From assembly GCA_951799405.1 (NCBI GenBank), contig OX637344.1, forward strand, positions 13,888,001 to 13,952,000: 64,000 nucleotides of DNA, given 5' to 3'. The position numbers were made by a program, and so were the translations under genes. Shown here in pieces: positions 55,903-64,000 of the stretch. The first letter of the stretch is position 1. Each line of letters begins with the position of its first letter. This DNA is from Agapetus fuscipes (Eukaryota; Arthropoda; Insecta; Trichoptera; Glossosomatidae). Below the pieces are notes generated by a model. That model was not told the DNA's origin. It searched no databases and was given only the letters and a program-made list of their open reading frames with translations.

Positions 55903-56108
55903 AAATATAGATTTGTGAAGATCAATGCACTTTACAATCTATTTTACCTGGCCAGAAACAGGTATTAACGTTATCAATTAATAATTCATTGTTTAATATT
56001 TTAATGAATTATTAATTAATAACTAGCCAATGGCATCTGCTGAACCAGGGTCAATGTTATTGTCGATAGGATATTACACAGGCTGGGCTCGAACCAGCGG
56101 TAGTGTCA
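55903..56108 (-). mobile_element. SINE-C with internal AT palindrome
   Basis: ATAGATTTGTGAAGATCAAT at left (tail), CTGGCCAGAAACAGGTATTA, then a ~50 bp self-complementary AT block (AATTAATAATTCATT...AATGAATTATTAATT), B-box inverse GGCTCGAACCAGCGG and AATAACG at right. Confidence 0.7.
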
Positions 56109-56235
56109 ATAACGTAGGCTAAGGGTACTAAATTTTCAATTCTCGTTTTTTATAGATATTTTGTACATTTTGATTTTATTCTTTTACTTGAGGTGATTGC
56201 TTGTTTTATAAGTTAAATGTAATTAATTATTTGTG

Positions 56236-56545
56236 TCCCTTGACTAATATGCTGGTAAATGGTATGAGGCTGACCACCCATACTGTAAATAATGGTTCAC
56301 TTTGTCAATGTCACCCCTGTTTCAGGGAAGGTCGGCAAGAGTTGTAGGGCTTCTGAGGCTGACCACCCATACAGTAAAAAATGGTTCGCTTTTCCGATTT
56401 CACCCCGTTTCAGGCAAGAGTGGCAAGGCTTATGTTCATTCGACATTGGGTTTGCATGTTGTAAGTTTACATGCGGCATGTGTAAGCAAACTTATACTAT
56501 GCGAATGCATGTAGATATTGTGAATCTTAAATGTACTTTATAGAT
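56236..56545 (+). repeat. Two partial Fam-P copies in tandem
   Basis: 56236-56354 is a 5' half with a small duplication (TGGTAAATGGTATG). 56355-56545 restarts at GAGGCTGACCACCCATACAG and runs to the 3' region without the TTAGAT tail. Confidence 0.7.
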
Positions 56546-57039
56546 TTAAAGTATGATAAAATATTGATAATAGATGTATGTTAGTCTATTGGTTAACGCT
56601 GCGAAGTTTAATTTTAAAATAATTATGCTTTAGAAAAACAATAAACAGTAGGTACAATGACAAATAGTGAATAATTACATTTTATAACCACCTTCTTATA
56701 CAACGAAGTAAATAATTAGGAATAAAAACTCACCACCGGACAGCAACGGTGTCTTCTGAAGAAGTTGGTTACGATACCGACAAAATTTTGAGGATAAAGT
56801 AAGTTTTTAAGTATCGCACTGCCAAATAGCCGTATTTTTATTTAAAAAAAAAAATACAAAGTTAATAAAAATAAATATGATTATCCGTGTTCACAATCAA
56901 TCCTCCCAATACAGTACACCGAATTAACTAAATAAAACTCATTTTAATAACAAAGCAACATCTTTACGCTTCACAAAAATATCTACGGGCAGACGACAAT
57001 AGGCGCCACGGTACGGTACATCATGCTCCGCTGACTGAT
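56546..57039. other. Mostly unassigned
   Basis: 56758-56797 has CTTCTGAAGAAGTTGGTTAC, a hammerhead-like relic of the 31926 type. On the minus strand the GC-richer 56985-57050 could be a short 5' UTR exon (upstream ORF ATGATG to TAG, possible donor GTAAAG near 56970). Confidence 0.35.
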
Positions 57040-57085
57040 GCGCGCAGACTGAATGAGAAACTCGAGGAGCGGGGATTAAATACTT
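57040..57085 (-). promoter_or_regulatory. Candidate core promoter (TATA plus initiator), minus strand
   Basis: On the minus strand TATTTAAT (57082-57075) is followed 31-32 bp later by TCAGT (57052-57048), the arthropod initiator, placing +1 at 57050. A second TCAGT is 18 bp further on. The region 56985-57140 is GC-richer and apparently repeat-free, unusual here. It points toward Patj exon 1, 25 kb away; the link is inference. Confidence 0.45.
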
Positions 57086-57513
57086 TCACCACTGCGCTAA
57101 CTTTCACTAGCGCTATCGATTGGCAAGGGGTGGAACTGTCACATTTAAAGATTGTTTTATGAACTGCGGATTACATTTTTTGAAAGGTCACTGTGCCAAA
57201 TGTATTATTGTATGATTGAAATGCAATTAATAATTTTACGCGACATTTCTGAGTCAATGTAGAATTTGAAATTTCTCTATTTACTTTCTTAAAAAAAAAA
57301 TTGTTGGCTTACATATGAACCCCTTCTAACGGTAGAATCTTAGCAGCAATTACAGTGGAACCCTCATTAATTATATGTATAAATAACCTTTTAATTATTT
57401 TGAGGTAGTATATATTTTTCAAACGAATTTTAAATAACATTGAACAATTTATAATGAAATGTTTTTGTGGATTTTCGGGTTAGACCATGGTCTAATAGCA
57501 GCTTTTTTTATCT
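57086..57513. other. Unassigned, upstream of candidate promoter
   Basis: 57100-57140 (CGCTAACTTTCACTAGCGCT) holds a palindrome-like AGCGCTAGTG. The rest is AT-rich. Confidence 0.35.
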
Positions 57514-57554
57514 GCCGACGTTTCCCCTTCACGAGTAGAAGGCATTTTCAAGGC
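57514..57554 (-). ncRNA. Hammerhead-like ribozyme, variant core
   Basis: Minus strand: stem I GCC/GGC, TTGAAAA, stem II CCTTC/GAAGG with loop TACTCGT, GAAACGTC. Sister of 23555-23595. Core differs from CTGANGA at two positions. Confidence 0.45.
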
Positions 57555-58249
57555 GAGTTGTGCCGGCGTGGGATTGTACAATTTACCTCTAAATGTGTCC
57601 TTGTAGTCTCACCACCATCTTCCCGGACTCCCATGGTCCACTGACTTGGTGTCACTTTCACCTCGTAGTCTCACCACCATCTTCCAGGACTCTTGTCTTG
57701 TGCAGCATCAGAGTAATAGAGCCATTTCTTAATTCTTGAGTAAGCAAGGGTTGTAACATAAAGTTTCCAGGCAACTGTCAACGAGAACTATCAAATAAAC
57801 ATTGTTTTTATTTTATGTGTCTTTTTTCATTACTATGGGAACAAACTGACATTCATCATCTATATCTATTACATTGATGAATGCGAGAAGTCTTTCGAAT
57901 GAAACAAAATGTGTATTTTTATATATTTTTTTATTAAAACTTAATTATTGTATTAAATGATTCCTCATTTATATAATGTCTAACACTGTTTTAACTTCTG
58001 TACGATACCATCGGCTTATAATCTCAGCGTGCGGGAGCTATATACCAGGCGCCAACACTCTATACAGGCAAACAAATAATAATCCGCACCCCAAGTAGAA
58101 ACCTTTACATTTAAACTTAACCATAGAGTAAACCAAAAATGTATGGGATCTAATACACTCAAAAGAGGCTGTGTTTTAGTCTTAATACAAGTTTTGGCAA
58201 ACACTGTGTTCAAATATTACATTTTATTTCATAGATTGTTGACGAAGAA
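57555..58249. other. Mostly unassigned
   Basis: A 25 bp direct repeat (GTAGTCTCACCACCATCTTC) at 57603 and 57666. Otherwise AT-rich without features. Confidence 0.4.
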
Positions 58250-58462
58250 AGTATTTTTTAATAGATTTGTTAAGAGGAGTGTAATTCACTAACCTACTAT
58301 GCCTGGCCAGAAACAGGTATTAACATTATGAATTAATAGTTCATTATTTAATATTTTTTAATGAATTATTAATTAATAATTACCCCATGACATCTCTTTG
58401 ACCAGAATCGAAGCTATTTTCGATAGGACAAGGCGCAGGCGAGTTCGAACCGGCGGTAGTGT
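58250..58462 (-). mobile_element. SINE-C with internal AT palindrome
   Basis: ATAGATTTGTTAAGAGGAGT, GCCTGGCCAGAAACAGGTAT, palindromic AT block, CATGACATCT, B-box inverse GAGTTCGAACCGGCGG at the right end. Close to 55903. Confidence 0.75.
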
Positions 58463-58469
58463 CAATAAA

Positions 58470-59040
58470 GCAAGTTCAAATGCCAACACCTCATCCCCCT
58501 CGACCATCCCAGCGAAAGTTCTTAGAATGATCACAGCTAGAACATTGCGAGATTGCATCAGCAATGACCACATAGGAAAATTCTGTGAAATAGAGGACAT
58601 AGGACGAGATGGAGCAGATCCAGGAGGTGATTGTGGAGAGATCATGTCTGCAGAATGGTTTCAAAAGTCTCAGAAAGTCGCTGGTATAGTCAAGCAGAAG
58701 AGGTGTTGGCCCTCAAATTTGCGTATTGAAAGAATCGCAAGTTCGAACTAAACCTGCACCGTGTCCTATCGACGATGACTTGTGTGTAATGATCCTGGTT
58801 CAACAGATGTCATTGGGTAATTATTAATTTATAATTTATTAAATAACAAATAATTAATTGATAATGTTGATGCCAAGCAAAATAGGTTGGTAAATTACCT
58901 TCCTCTTCAGAAATCTATCTATTAAAAAAAAAAAGATCTCATGGGAGATTCACCCATTGTAGCTAATGAGATGCCAATAGGTCGACGCCCAGCTGGAAAA
59001 CTTCCTGAATGCTGGAAAGATAGCTGGACTTCCTCTCAGG
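58470..59040 (+). mobile_element. RTE-like LINE fragment split by SINE-C
   Basis: 58505-58740 encodes PAKVLRMITARTLRDCISND, HIGKFCEIEDIGR, a paralogue of 19300-19500. The end of the protein resumes at 58950 as EMPIGRRPAGKLPECWKDSW, TS then a stop, across the SINE-C at 58745-58925. Confidence 0.65.
58745..58925 (+). mobile_element. SINE-C, head missing, inside the LINE
   Basis: CACCGTGTCCTATCGACGAT, TCCTGGTTCAACAGATGTCA, AT palindrome, AAATAGGTTGGTAAATTACC, GAAATCTATCTATT. Confidence 0.65.
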
Positions 59041-59334
59041 ATCCATGAAGTATTTTTTACAGATCAAAGGATCTCAATCAAGATAAAATAAAATAAAATT
59101 ATTGGTTATTCACTTTGTAATCTTTCTGTCAATAAATAGAAATAAAACAAATCTGTTTAATACTTGGGCGAATTACGTTTGCTTATGAACAAAATGTAAT
59201 AATTTTAAGATTAAATGCAGCTTTTTTGAGTTTATTTGCCTCTATGGAGCGTTCACCCTGGCTCTATACAAGTTTGCAGTGTCGTAGTTAACAAATACAT
59301 CAGTAAAAGGTACATGGTTGCATTTACTTTCATG

Positions 59335-59576
59335 ATTCCTTGACTTATAGGTTGGTATGAGGCTGACCACCCATACAGTAAAAACTGTTTCACTTTGCCA
59401 CTGTTTCAGGGAAGGTCGGCAAAAGTTGCAGGGCTTATGTTCATTTGAGATTGGATTTTTAAGTTGTAAATCTACATGCAGCATGTGTAAGCGCGAACTT
59501 ATACGTGTCTGCTTGTGAGAATGTATGTAATATATGAATCTTACATGTTAATATACCTTTGCAACTTAGATTATAG
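59335..59576 (+). repeat. Fam-P repeat, full length
   Basis: TTCCTTGACTTATAGGTTGG start; a 10 bp deletion in the core (CCACTGTTTCAGGG); single TTAGAT end. Confidence 0.8.
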
Positions 59577-59644
59577 GCATGAATACATGGTAACATACAA
59601 AATTATTCACAGTTTCATCTAAATAATCTTCACTTCACATTCAG

Positions 59645-59770
59645 CCATTCACATTCAGTAGACATGGGCGAAATGTCCGGAAGCTCCAGCTCCCACAAAC
59701 CACGGAAACAGATCCCGGAAAGTAGTTCTCAAGCATTATCAGCTGGCCGTGTAAGCCTAAAACTCCTGTA
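59645..59770 (+). repeat. Repeat related to 3960-4060
   Basis: GGGCGAAATGTCCGGAAGCT, CCACAAACCACGG, ACAGATCCCGGAAAG, GTGTAAGCCTAAAACTCC in the same order as upstream of the RTE LINE at 4 kb, suggesting both are RTE 5'-side sequence or a shared flanking element. Confidence 0.55.
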
Positions 59771-59837
59771 CGATATTCTTTGTGTTTCCATGTATTTACC
59801 TCATTTATTTATCAAAAAAAACCTAGATCACGTAAGT

Positions 59838-59935
59838 AAGCAGTGTAAGCGTGAACTTAGATGCGCCTACTTGTGGGCAGGCATTAAATATGAGACTTAA
59901 ATGTCAGTATACCTTTGCATCTTAGATTTATTATT
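59838..59935 (+). repeat. Fam-P 3' fragment
   Basis: AAGCAGTGTAAGCGTGAACT, GATGCGCCTACTTGTGGGCA, TTTGCATCTTAGATTT. Confidence 0.6.
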
Positions 59936-60011
59936 ATTACAAAATTTATTTCTACAATTTATGGTAAACACGAACCATGTACCTCCAGCCATGTATTTAA
60001 TTTTTTTGTGT

Positions 60012-60272
60012 CGCCACCTTAAAGGTAAAACTGAATAAGTGCTGATTCACTGATTTGAGAAATTGTGGATAAAATATTTTATTACGAGTAACTTCTCATA
60101 GTAAGTGAACTAATTGTAAGGAAATGCTCGTGGCAAACTTTTAAACTACAGGATGTTCACACTTTTGTAGAGTTTTATCTCGTAGAAAATAGGAAAAAAG
60201 GTGCATTTATCTGAGAAACCCATGTTAGCTTAATATGTCACTCATTCAAGTTTTGCCTTTAAGGTATTGATA
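60012..60272. mobile_element. MITE-Z, intact
   Basis: TCGCCACCTTAAAGGTAAAA at left, CAAGTTTTGCCTTTAAGGTA, TTGATA at right; complete core. With 55158 the reference copy. Confidence 0.8.
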
Positions 60273-60299
60273 GATTTAGTGCAAATCTAAATTTTGGCA

Positions 60300-60314
60300 C
60301 TATATATATATATA
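60300..60314. repeat. TA microsatellite
   Basis: (TA)7 following ACTA. Confidence 0.7.
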
Positions 60315-60470
60315 TAATCAAGCTTATGTGATTTTTTGTCTTTGTCGCTCACATGTAAAGTGGCAGATATGAGCGAGACGTAAGAGCAACTCGCTTACAC
60401 TTTAATTTACAACCCATTTCTACATGTGAAATATATTGTATTGATTAAACAAAAAATGCAATCACTTGCG

Positions 60471-60603
60471 CCGGGTATTTTCAACGTTAGCATAGCGACT
60501 TTATACTGAATGATAAGGACGCACTCATGTCAATCGTGTGTGTAGTTTAATTTAACCGTTTAAAGTCACATAAGCTAACGTTGAAAATACCGGGCCTTAG
60601 TTA
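60471..60603. mobile_element. Small MITE, complete
   Basis: GCCGGGTATTTTCAACGTTA at left and its inverse TAACGTTGAAAATACCGGGC at right; ~130 bp; the arms continue to pair (GACTTTA/TAAAGTC). Confidence 0.75.
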
Positions 60604-60744
60604 TCAGAAGAGTGCTACAAAATGGCAAGAATTTTATGAACAAAATTATAATGTAATATTAGTGATTTTGTTTTAAATTGACATAAAAAATCTCTGAAGC
60701 TTACAAAGATATCCTTGATGATCCTGTCTTTGCTATTACAAATT

Positions 60745-61090
60745 ACTTTCAGGCTTATCCAAAAATGTTTGATCCGTAGCTGATCAAGGGATTGTTGTTT
60801 TTTGTATCAAAAATCCACATTAGATGGCGGCTGAGCCATGGATTTGCCAGGCGCGTTCCTAGGGTATAGGCAAATATATTTTAGAGTAAATATTTTCTTC
60901 TATTCTTTAAAATATCTCATTTGAAATTGACTGTAGTGCTAACGATGGCTCCAATCAAATTTAAATTTTGAATTTTAAATCTCAGTATGAAGATGCGTTA
61001 TTTACCGTATATTGCCTACCTGTTAGGCACATGTGCCTGTATGGGATGCACACCCCTGGGATTTGCTGTGTGTGAATAACACTGTTTTTT
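60745..61090 (+). repeat. Dispersed repeat (as 4870) carrying an insertion
   Basis: TTGATCCGTAGCTGATCAAG, AGATGGCGGCTGAGCCATGG to 60850; resumes GATTTGCTGTGTGTGAATAA. The insertion 60851-61052 is the same family as 51945-52110, flanked by GATTTGC on both sides. Confidence 0.6.
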
Positions 61091-61646
61091 TGTTTAGGTT
61101 AGTTTTATTTGCTCTATAGCTCAAATAGCTCGATAGCAGCAAAGTTAGACAGGATATATGGCGGAATATCTGTGCAAGACACAAAAATCTTAGAAAAATT
61201 GATTTTAAAAATTAATTTCAGAGCATTATTTATAAATTAAATATATTTACTAAACAGGTGGGTTAGACTTGATTTCTGTCTACTTTTGTGATGATAAAAA
61301 TTGATCGTTCAAATGTAGAAAACTGTGTTTAAGAAGTTTGCTTGCAACAGCTGATATAGCGCTGTAAGCGATCGTTCAAAAAGCGCTTATAAAGAGTGTT
61401 TAGGAAGCGTTTGCAAGCATTGATATATATTATTATAACAAAGTATGCGAAACAACTGTCCACAAGATCTTTCAAACACAACAGAAGACATAATAAACAC
61501 GTGAAATGCTATGTTTTCTTGCTTCCTCCGTCTTGTATTTTGACAACCAATAATTACGCATGCCACAATGTCTTGTAAAATGCATTTTTTTTTTAAATTG
61601 TCAAATTTACCGACCAAAGCCTGGACTTTAACCATGGACAATGAGG
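61091..61646. other. Unassigned stretch
   Basis: No gene; AAAGCGTTTGCAAGCATTGA-type motifs near 61405 are unassigned. Confidence 0.35.
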
Positions 61647-61822
61647 TCGGAACATTTTTGAATTTGGAACTTTTTTCTCGGCGATCAAACGTCAGTCTTG
61701 TATGGCACTGCCGTTATTAGCAACCAATAACAAGATATTCAGATGCTTTTTCCCTAGCAACCCAGCCGGGGTGACGACACAATATTGTCTATGCCAATTC
61801 ACGTGCGGATTTCATTTTGTTT
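61647..61822. mobile_element. MITE (AATGAGGT ends)
   Basis: AATGAGGTCGGAACATTTTT at left, CACGTGCGGATTTCATTTTG at right, with CCCTAGCAACCCAG and GTGACGACACAATA inside. Confidence 0.6.
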
Positions 61823-61852
61823 CCATAGCTTGATATCATCAAAATATTTTGG

Positions 61853-62190
61853 GTCCACTTTTCATCACCTTATTGCTTGTTTGTCTTATCTGCAACAGAG
61901 GTAATTTCACATGAGCAATGTTTGTATGTGCACTGGACCCATGTGTCTTATTAACGCTGGATATTGATTTTGAAAATATTTAAAACAACTCTCACATTAT
62001 CGTGTTTTACATTTTTTTCTTGTTGATGATGATGAGTTGATCATTTCTTTATAGCGCCGTTTCGTGATGTAGTCACTCCAAAAGCGCTTAGCTTAGATTG
62101 TGTAGAATGTGATTCTTATGACAATTTCATTGAAAGGTCATCTTGGAATCAAATGGTAGATAAGTCAAACAAGCACTGAAGGGAGGATTT
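61853..62190. mobile_element. MITE-E2 with a LINE 3' end inserted
   Basis: CACCTTATTGCTTGTTTGTC at left, AGATAAGTCAAACAAGCACT at right; core GTGCACTGGACCCATGTGTC. Confidence 0.65.
62025..62092 (-). mobile_element. LINE 3' terminus only (CATCAT family)
   Basis: Minus strand: TTTTGGAGTGACTACATCAC, GAAACGGCGCTATAAAGAAA, TGATCAACTCATCATCATC, equal to 5995-6080. A 68 bp severely truncated retrotransposition product. Confidence 0.7.
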
Positions 62191-62199
62191 GTCAATGGT

Positions 62200-63814
62200 T
62201 AAAAGCAAACTACCTGAACACAGCCTTTCTAAAATCACGTTAAACAATTTAAAATAATCACCACTGTGATCTTATGACTAGGGTTAACCATAAAGAAGAA
62301 AATATCATCTTGTGTCGGCAAGAAAACAAAGATAATTCAAGTCAATATATTTAGCTCTACTTTATGTTTAACCCCACCATACAAAACAGGCATCTTAAAT
62401 ATTTCCATCGTCAAGATATATCTACAAAAATGACATTTACGAGTATTCACTTTATTGTTATATTAATATTTTACACAATCTTAACTTACAGATATTTCTC
62501 TACTGCTCTACAAATACTTTAACCGGTTAATTAATTAATTATATTTGATTAACTTCTTTTTTTTGTCAACATTTTGATAAAAACATTTACAATCGATCAA
62601 AATACCATCGTTATTTAATTAATTATTTTTGTGATGTTTCTTTTCGAGCCACCCTATTCAAATTCAAGGTCAAAAAAAAAACATAGGGTGAGCCAAAAAA
62701 ATATTTATATATTTTAAATAAATTAATTATATCATTCCTCAGTGACAAAAAAATATAATAGTTGATTTTAGACTTTTTAATATAATAATAGTTGATTGTA
62801 AAAAAAATACAAAAGAAGTTTCAACAATTGAAAAAAAATTGTTACTCAGTAATACCTAATTAAAAAAATATCAATTTAAATAAATTAAATTAAAAATCAC
62901 CCAATGCCAAATTTCAACATGGGAAGATACTTATAACTTTTTTTCTGTTTGTCCGTCTTACATATAATATTTTTTCATTTATTTAATAATACTAACAAAT
63001 ACATAACTCTACACGTTATATATTATACTTTTTAATTGAACTTCTTTTCTATAAAAAAAACAATAAAAAAATCAAACTACAGGGTGTGGAAGAAATGACA
63101 AAACTACCTACGCACGCACACAATTTTTCTCTAAACTAAAAAAATGTACAAAAGATTCCCCATTTAAAAACACCAATGTACAGTATGTATAAAAATGTAG
63201 ATAATACAATTATTAGAAATATAATGTACACCCTGTTAATTTTTTTTTTACTTCTTCTCAGGAGATATTTGAGATTCTGCATTTTTTTAACTGAACCAAA
63301 GAGAGAGAATATTATGGAGGTTTTGTTGGAGTCGTAACAAGCATCCACGGGAGATATATTTCTTCGGAGCGAGAGAAAAATGAACTTATCAAATCTAAAT
63401 CTGCAAAATATGGTTCTTGAATTATCTTTTGTATTACAAAAGCTAGTTATTAATTGATAGATTAATATATAATGCTGAGAAAGTAAGCCTTTACTTTACG
63501 ATTAAAAAAAAAAAAATGTTGTATTTACGCAGTCATTTATTTGATTTTTTTTAAGAAATAATTTCATTTTTAAGCAAAATGTGTTGAGAATTTTTACAAC
63601 CTGCGTAATAAATTACGCAAAAACAGATGATAGAGAAAATTGAGATTCAATAAAATAAATGAAGAAATTCAGAACAGCTCATTTCCGTGAAAATTTTTAT
63701 TTCTTTGTTTTCGCGGAAACAATACTTTTGTTCAAGAAAAAAAAATTGATATGTCTAGAAACAAAGATGACAATCTAGGATTTGTAAGAGTGTAAATTTC
63801 TTTATCTATAATCA
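62200..63814. other. AT-rich stretch, no gene
   Basis: Homopolymer-rich. 63079-63238 may be a small MITE (CTACAGGGTGTGGAAG... to ...AATGTACACCCTGTTA). Otherwise nothing. Confidence 0.35.
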
Positions 63815-64000
63815 AAATTACAATGACACATAGACAGTTGAAATCCACATTTGATGCACATCTAAATGCAGGCACATGTAAGTTCGGGCTTACACATTTT
63901 GCATGCGTACTTACAAAACATAGCCCCACCTTAGATGAACATACACCCTGTGATTCTTGTCGCCTTTCCTTGAAACAGGGATAGCATTAGTAAAAGTGAT
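63815..64000 (-). repeat. Fam-P repeat, cut by window edge
   Basis: CATAGACAGTTGAAATCCAC..., GGCACATGTAAGTTCGGGCT, ACACCCTGTGATTCTTGTCG, CCTTGAAACAGGGATAGCAT; the head lies beyond 64000. Confidence 0.6.

Noticed and set aside
57600..57690. Coding exon suggested by repeated CACCACCATCTTCC
   Set aside because: A simple 25 bp direct duplication; no conserved frame or splice sites.

Overview
The window is eukaryotic, almost certainly arthropod and most likely insect. It is AT-rich and non-coding for most of its length. The only host gene I can support is read on the minus strand: four short GC-rich exons with consensus splice sites and phase-0 introns. In order they lie at 31640-31734 (probable start codon), 28298-28432, 20381-20527 and 8968-9156. 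They encode the first PDZ domain and following linker of a Patj/InaD-like cell-polarity scaffold (PATJ/MPDZ family). The rest of the gene must lie left of position 1. A TATA-plus-initiator core promoter on the minus strand near 57050 could be its upstream start, which would make nearly the whole window intronic or 5' flanking.

Everything else is dense, nested repeat. Main families: (1) Fam-P, a ~260 bp repeat from a CCTTGACTTATAGG start to a TTAGAT tail, about 40 full or partial copies. (2) SINE-A, tRNA-derived, in three places preceded by a 5S rRNA-derived head, with three alternative 3' modules. Two of those modules match the 3' ends of two different LINEs present in the window, and the third is a whole second SINE. 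(3) SINE-B, a second tRNA-derived SINE. (4) SINE-C, a third, Leu/Ser-tRNA-like SINE. (5) Non-LTR retrotransposon fragments of several clades (L2/CR1-like, RTE-like and others), including a long intact reverse-transcriptase C-terminal ORF at 32385-33965. (6) Penelope-like elements, one 1.4 kb copy with YVDD reverse transcriptase and GIY-YIG endonuclease, plus several fragments with hammerhead-ribozyme cores. (7) DNA elements: a 1.73 kb hAT-like element with an exact 8 bp duplication and a TA-flanked element nested in it, three foldback-type elements built of ~15 bp minisatellites, and about ten MITE families. (8) LTR-like modules and two striking tandem arrays.

Layout: 1-8.9 kb nested MITE/LINE/SINE; 9.1 kb exon; 9.2-20.3 kb intron with LINE tails, foldback elements, a 20 bp satellite and a LINE inside a Penelope-like piece; 20.4 kb exon; 20.6-28.2 kb intron with a hairpin minisatellite and the 5S-tRNA SINE; 28.4 kb exon; 31.7 kb first exon; 32.1-45 kb nested SINE/LINE/hAT and a hammerhead palindrome; 45.4-46.9 kb Penelope-like element; 47-62 kb MITEs and SINEs plus the candidate promoter; 62.2-63.8 kb AT-rich and featureless. 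Several insertions carry clean target-site duplications, so relative ages can be read directly. Names such as Fam-P, SINE-A and MITE-Z are local labels only; no database was searched.
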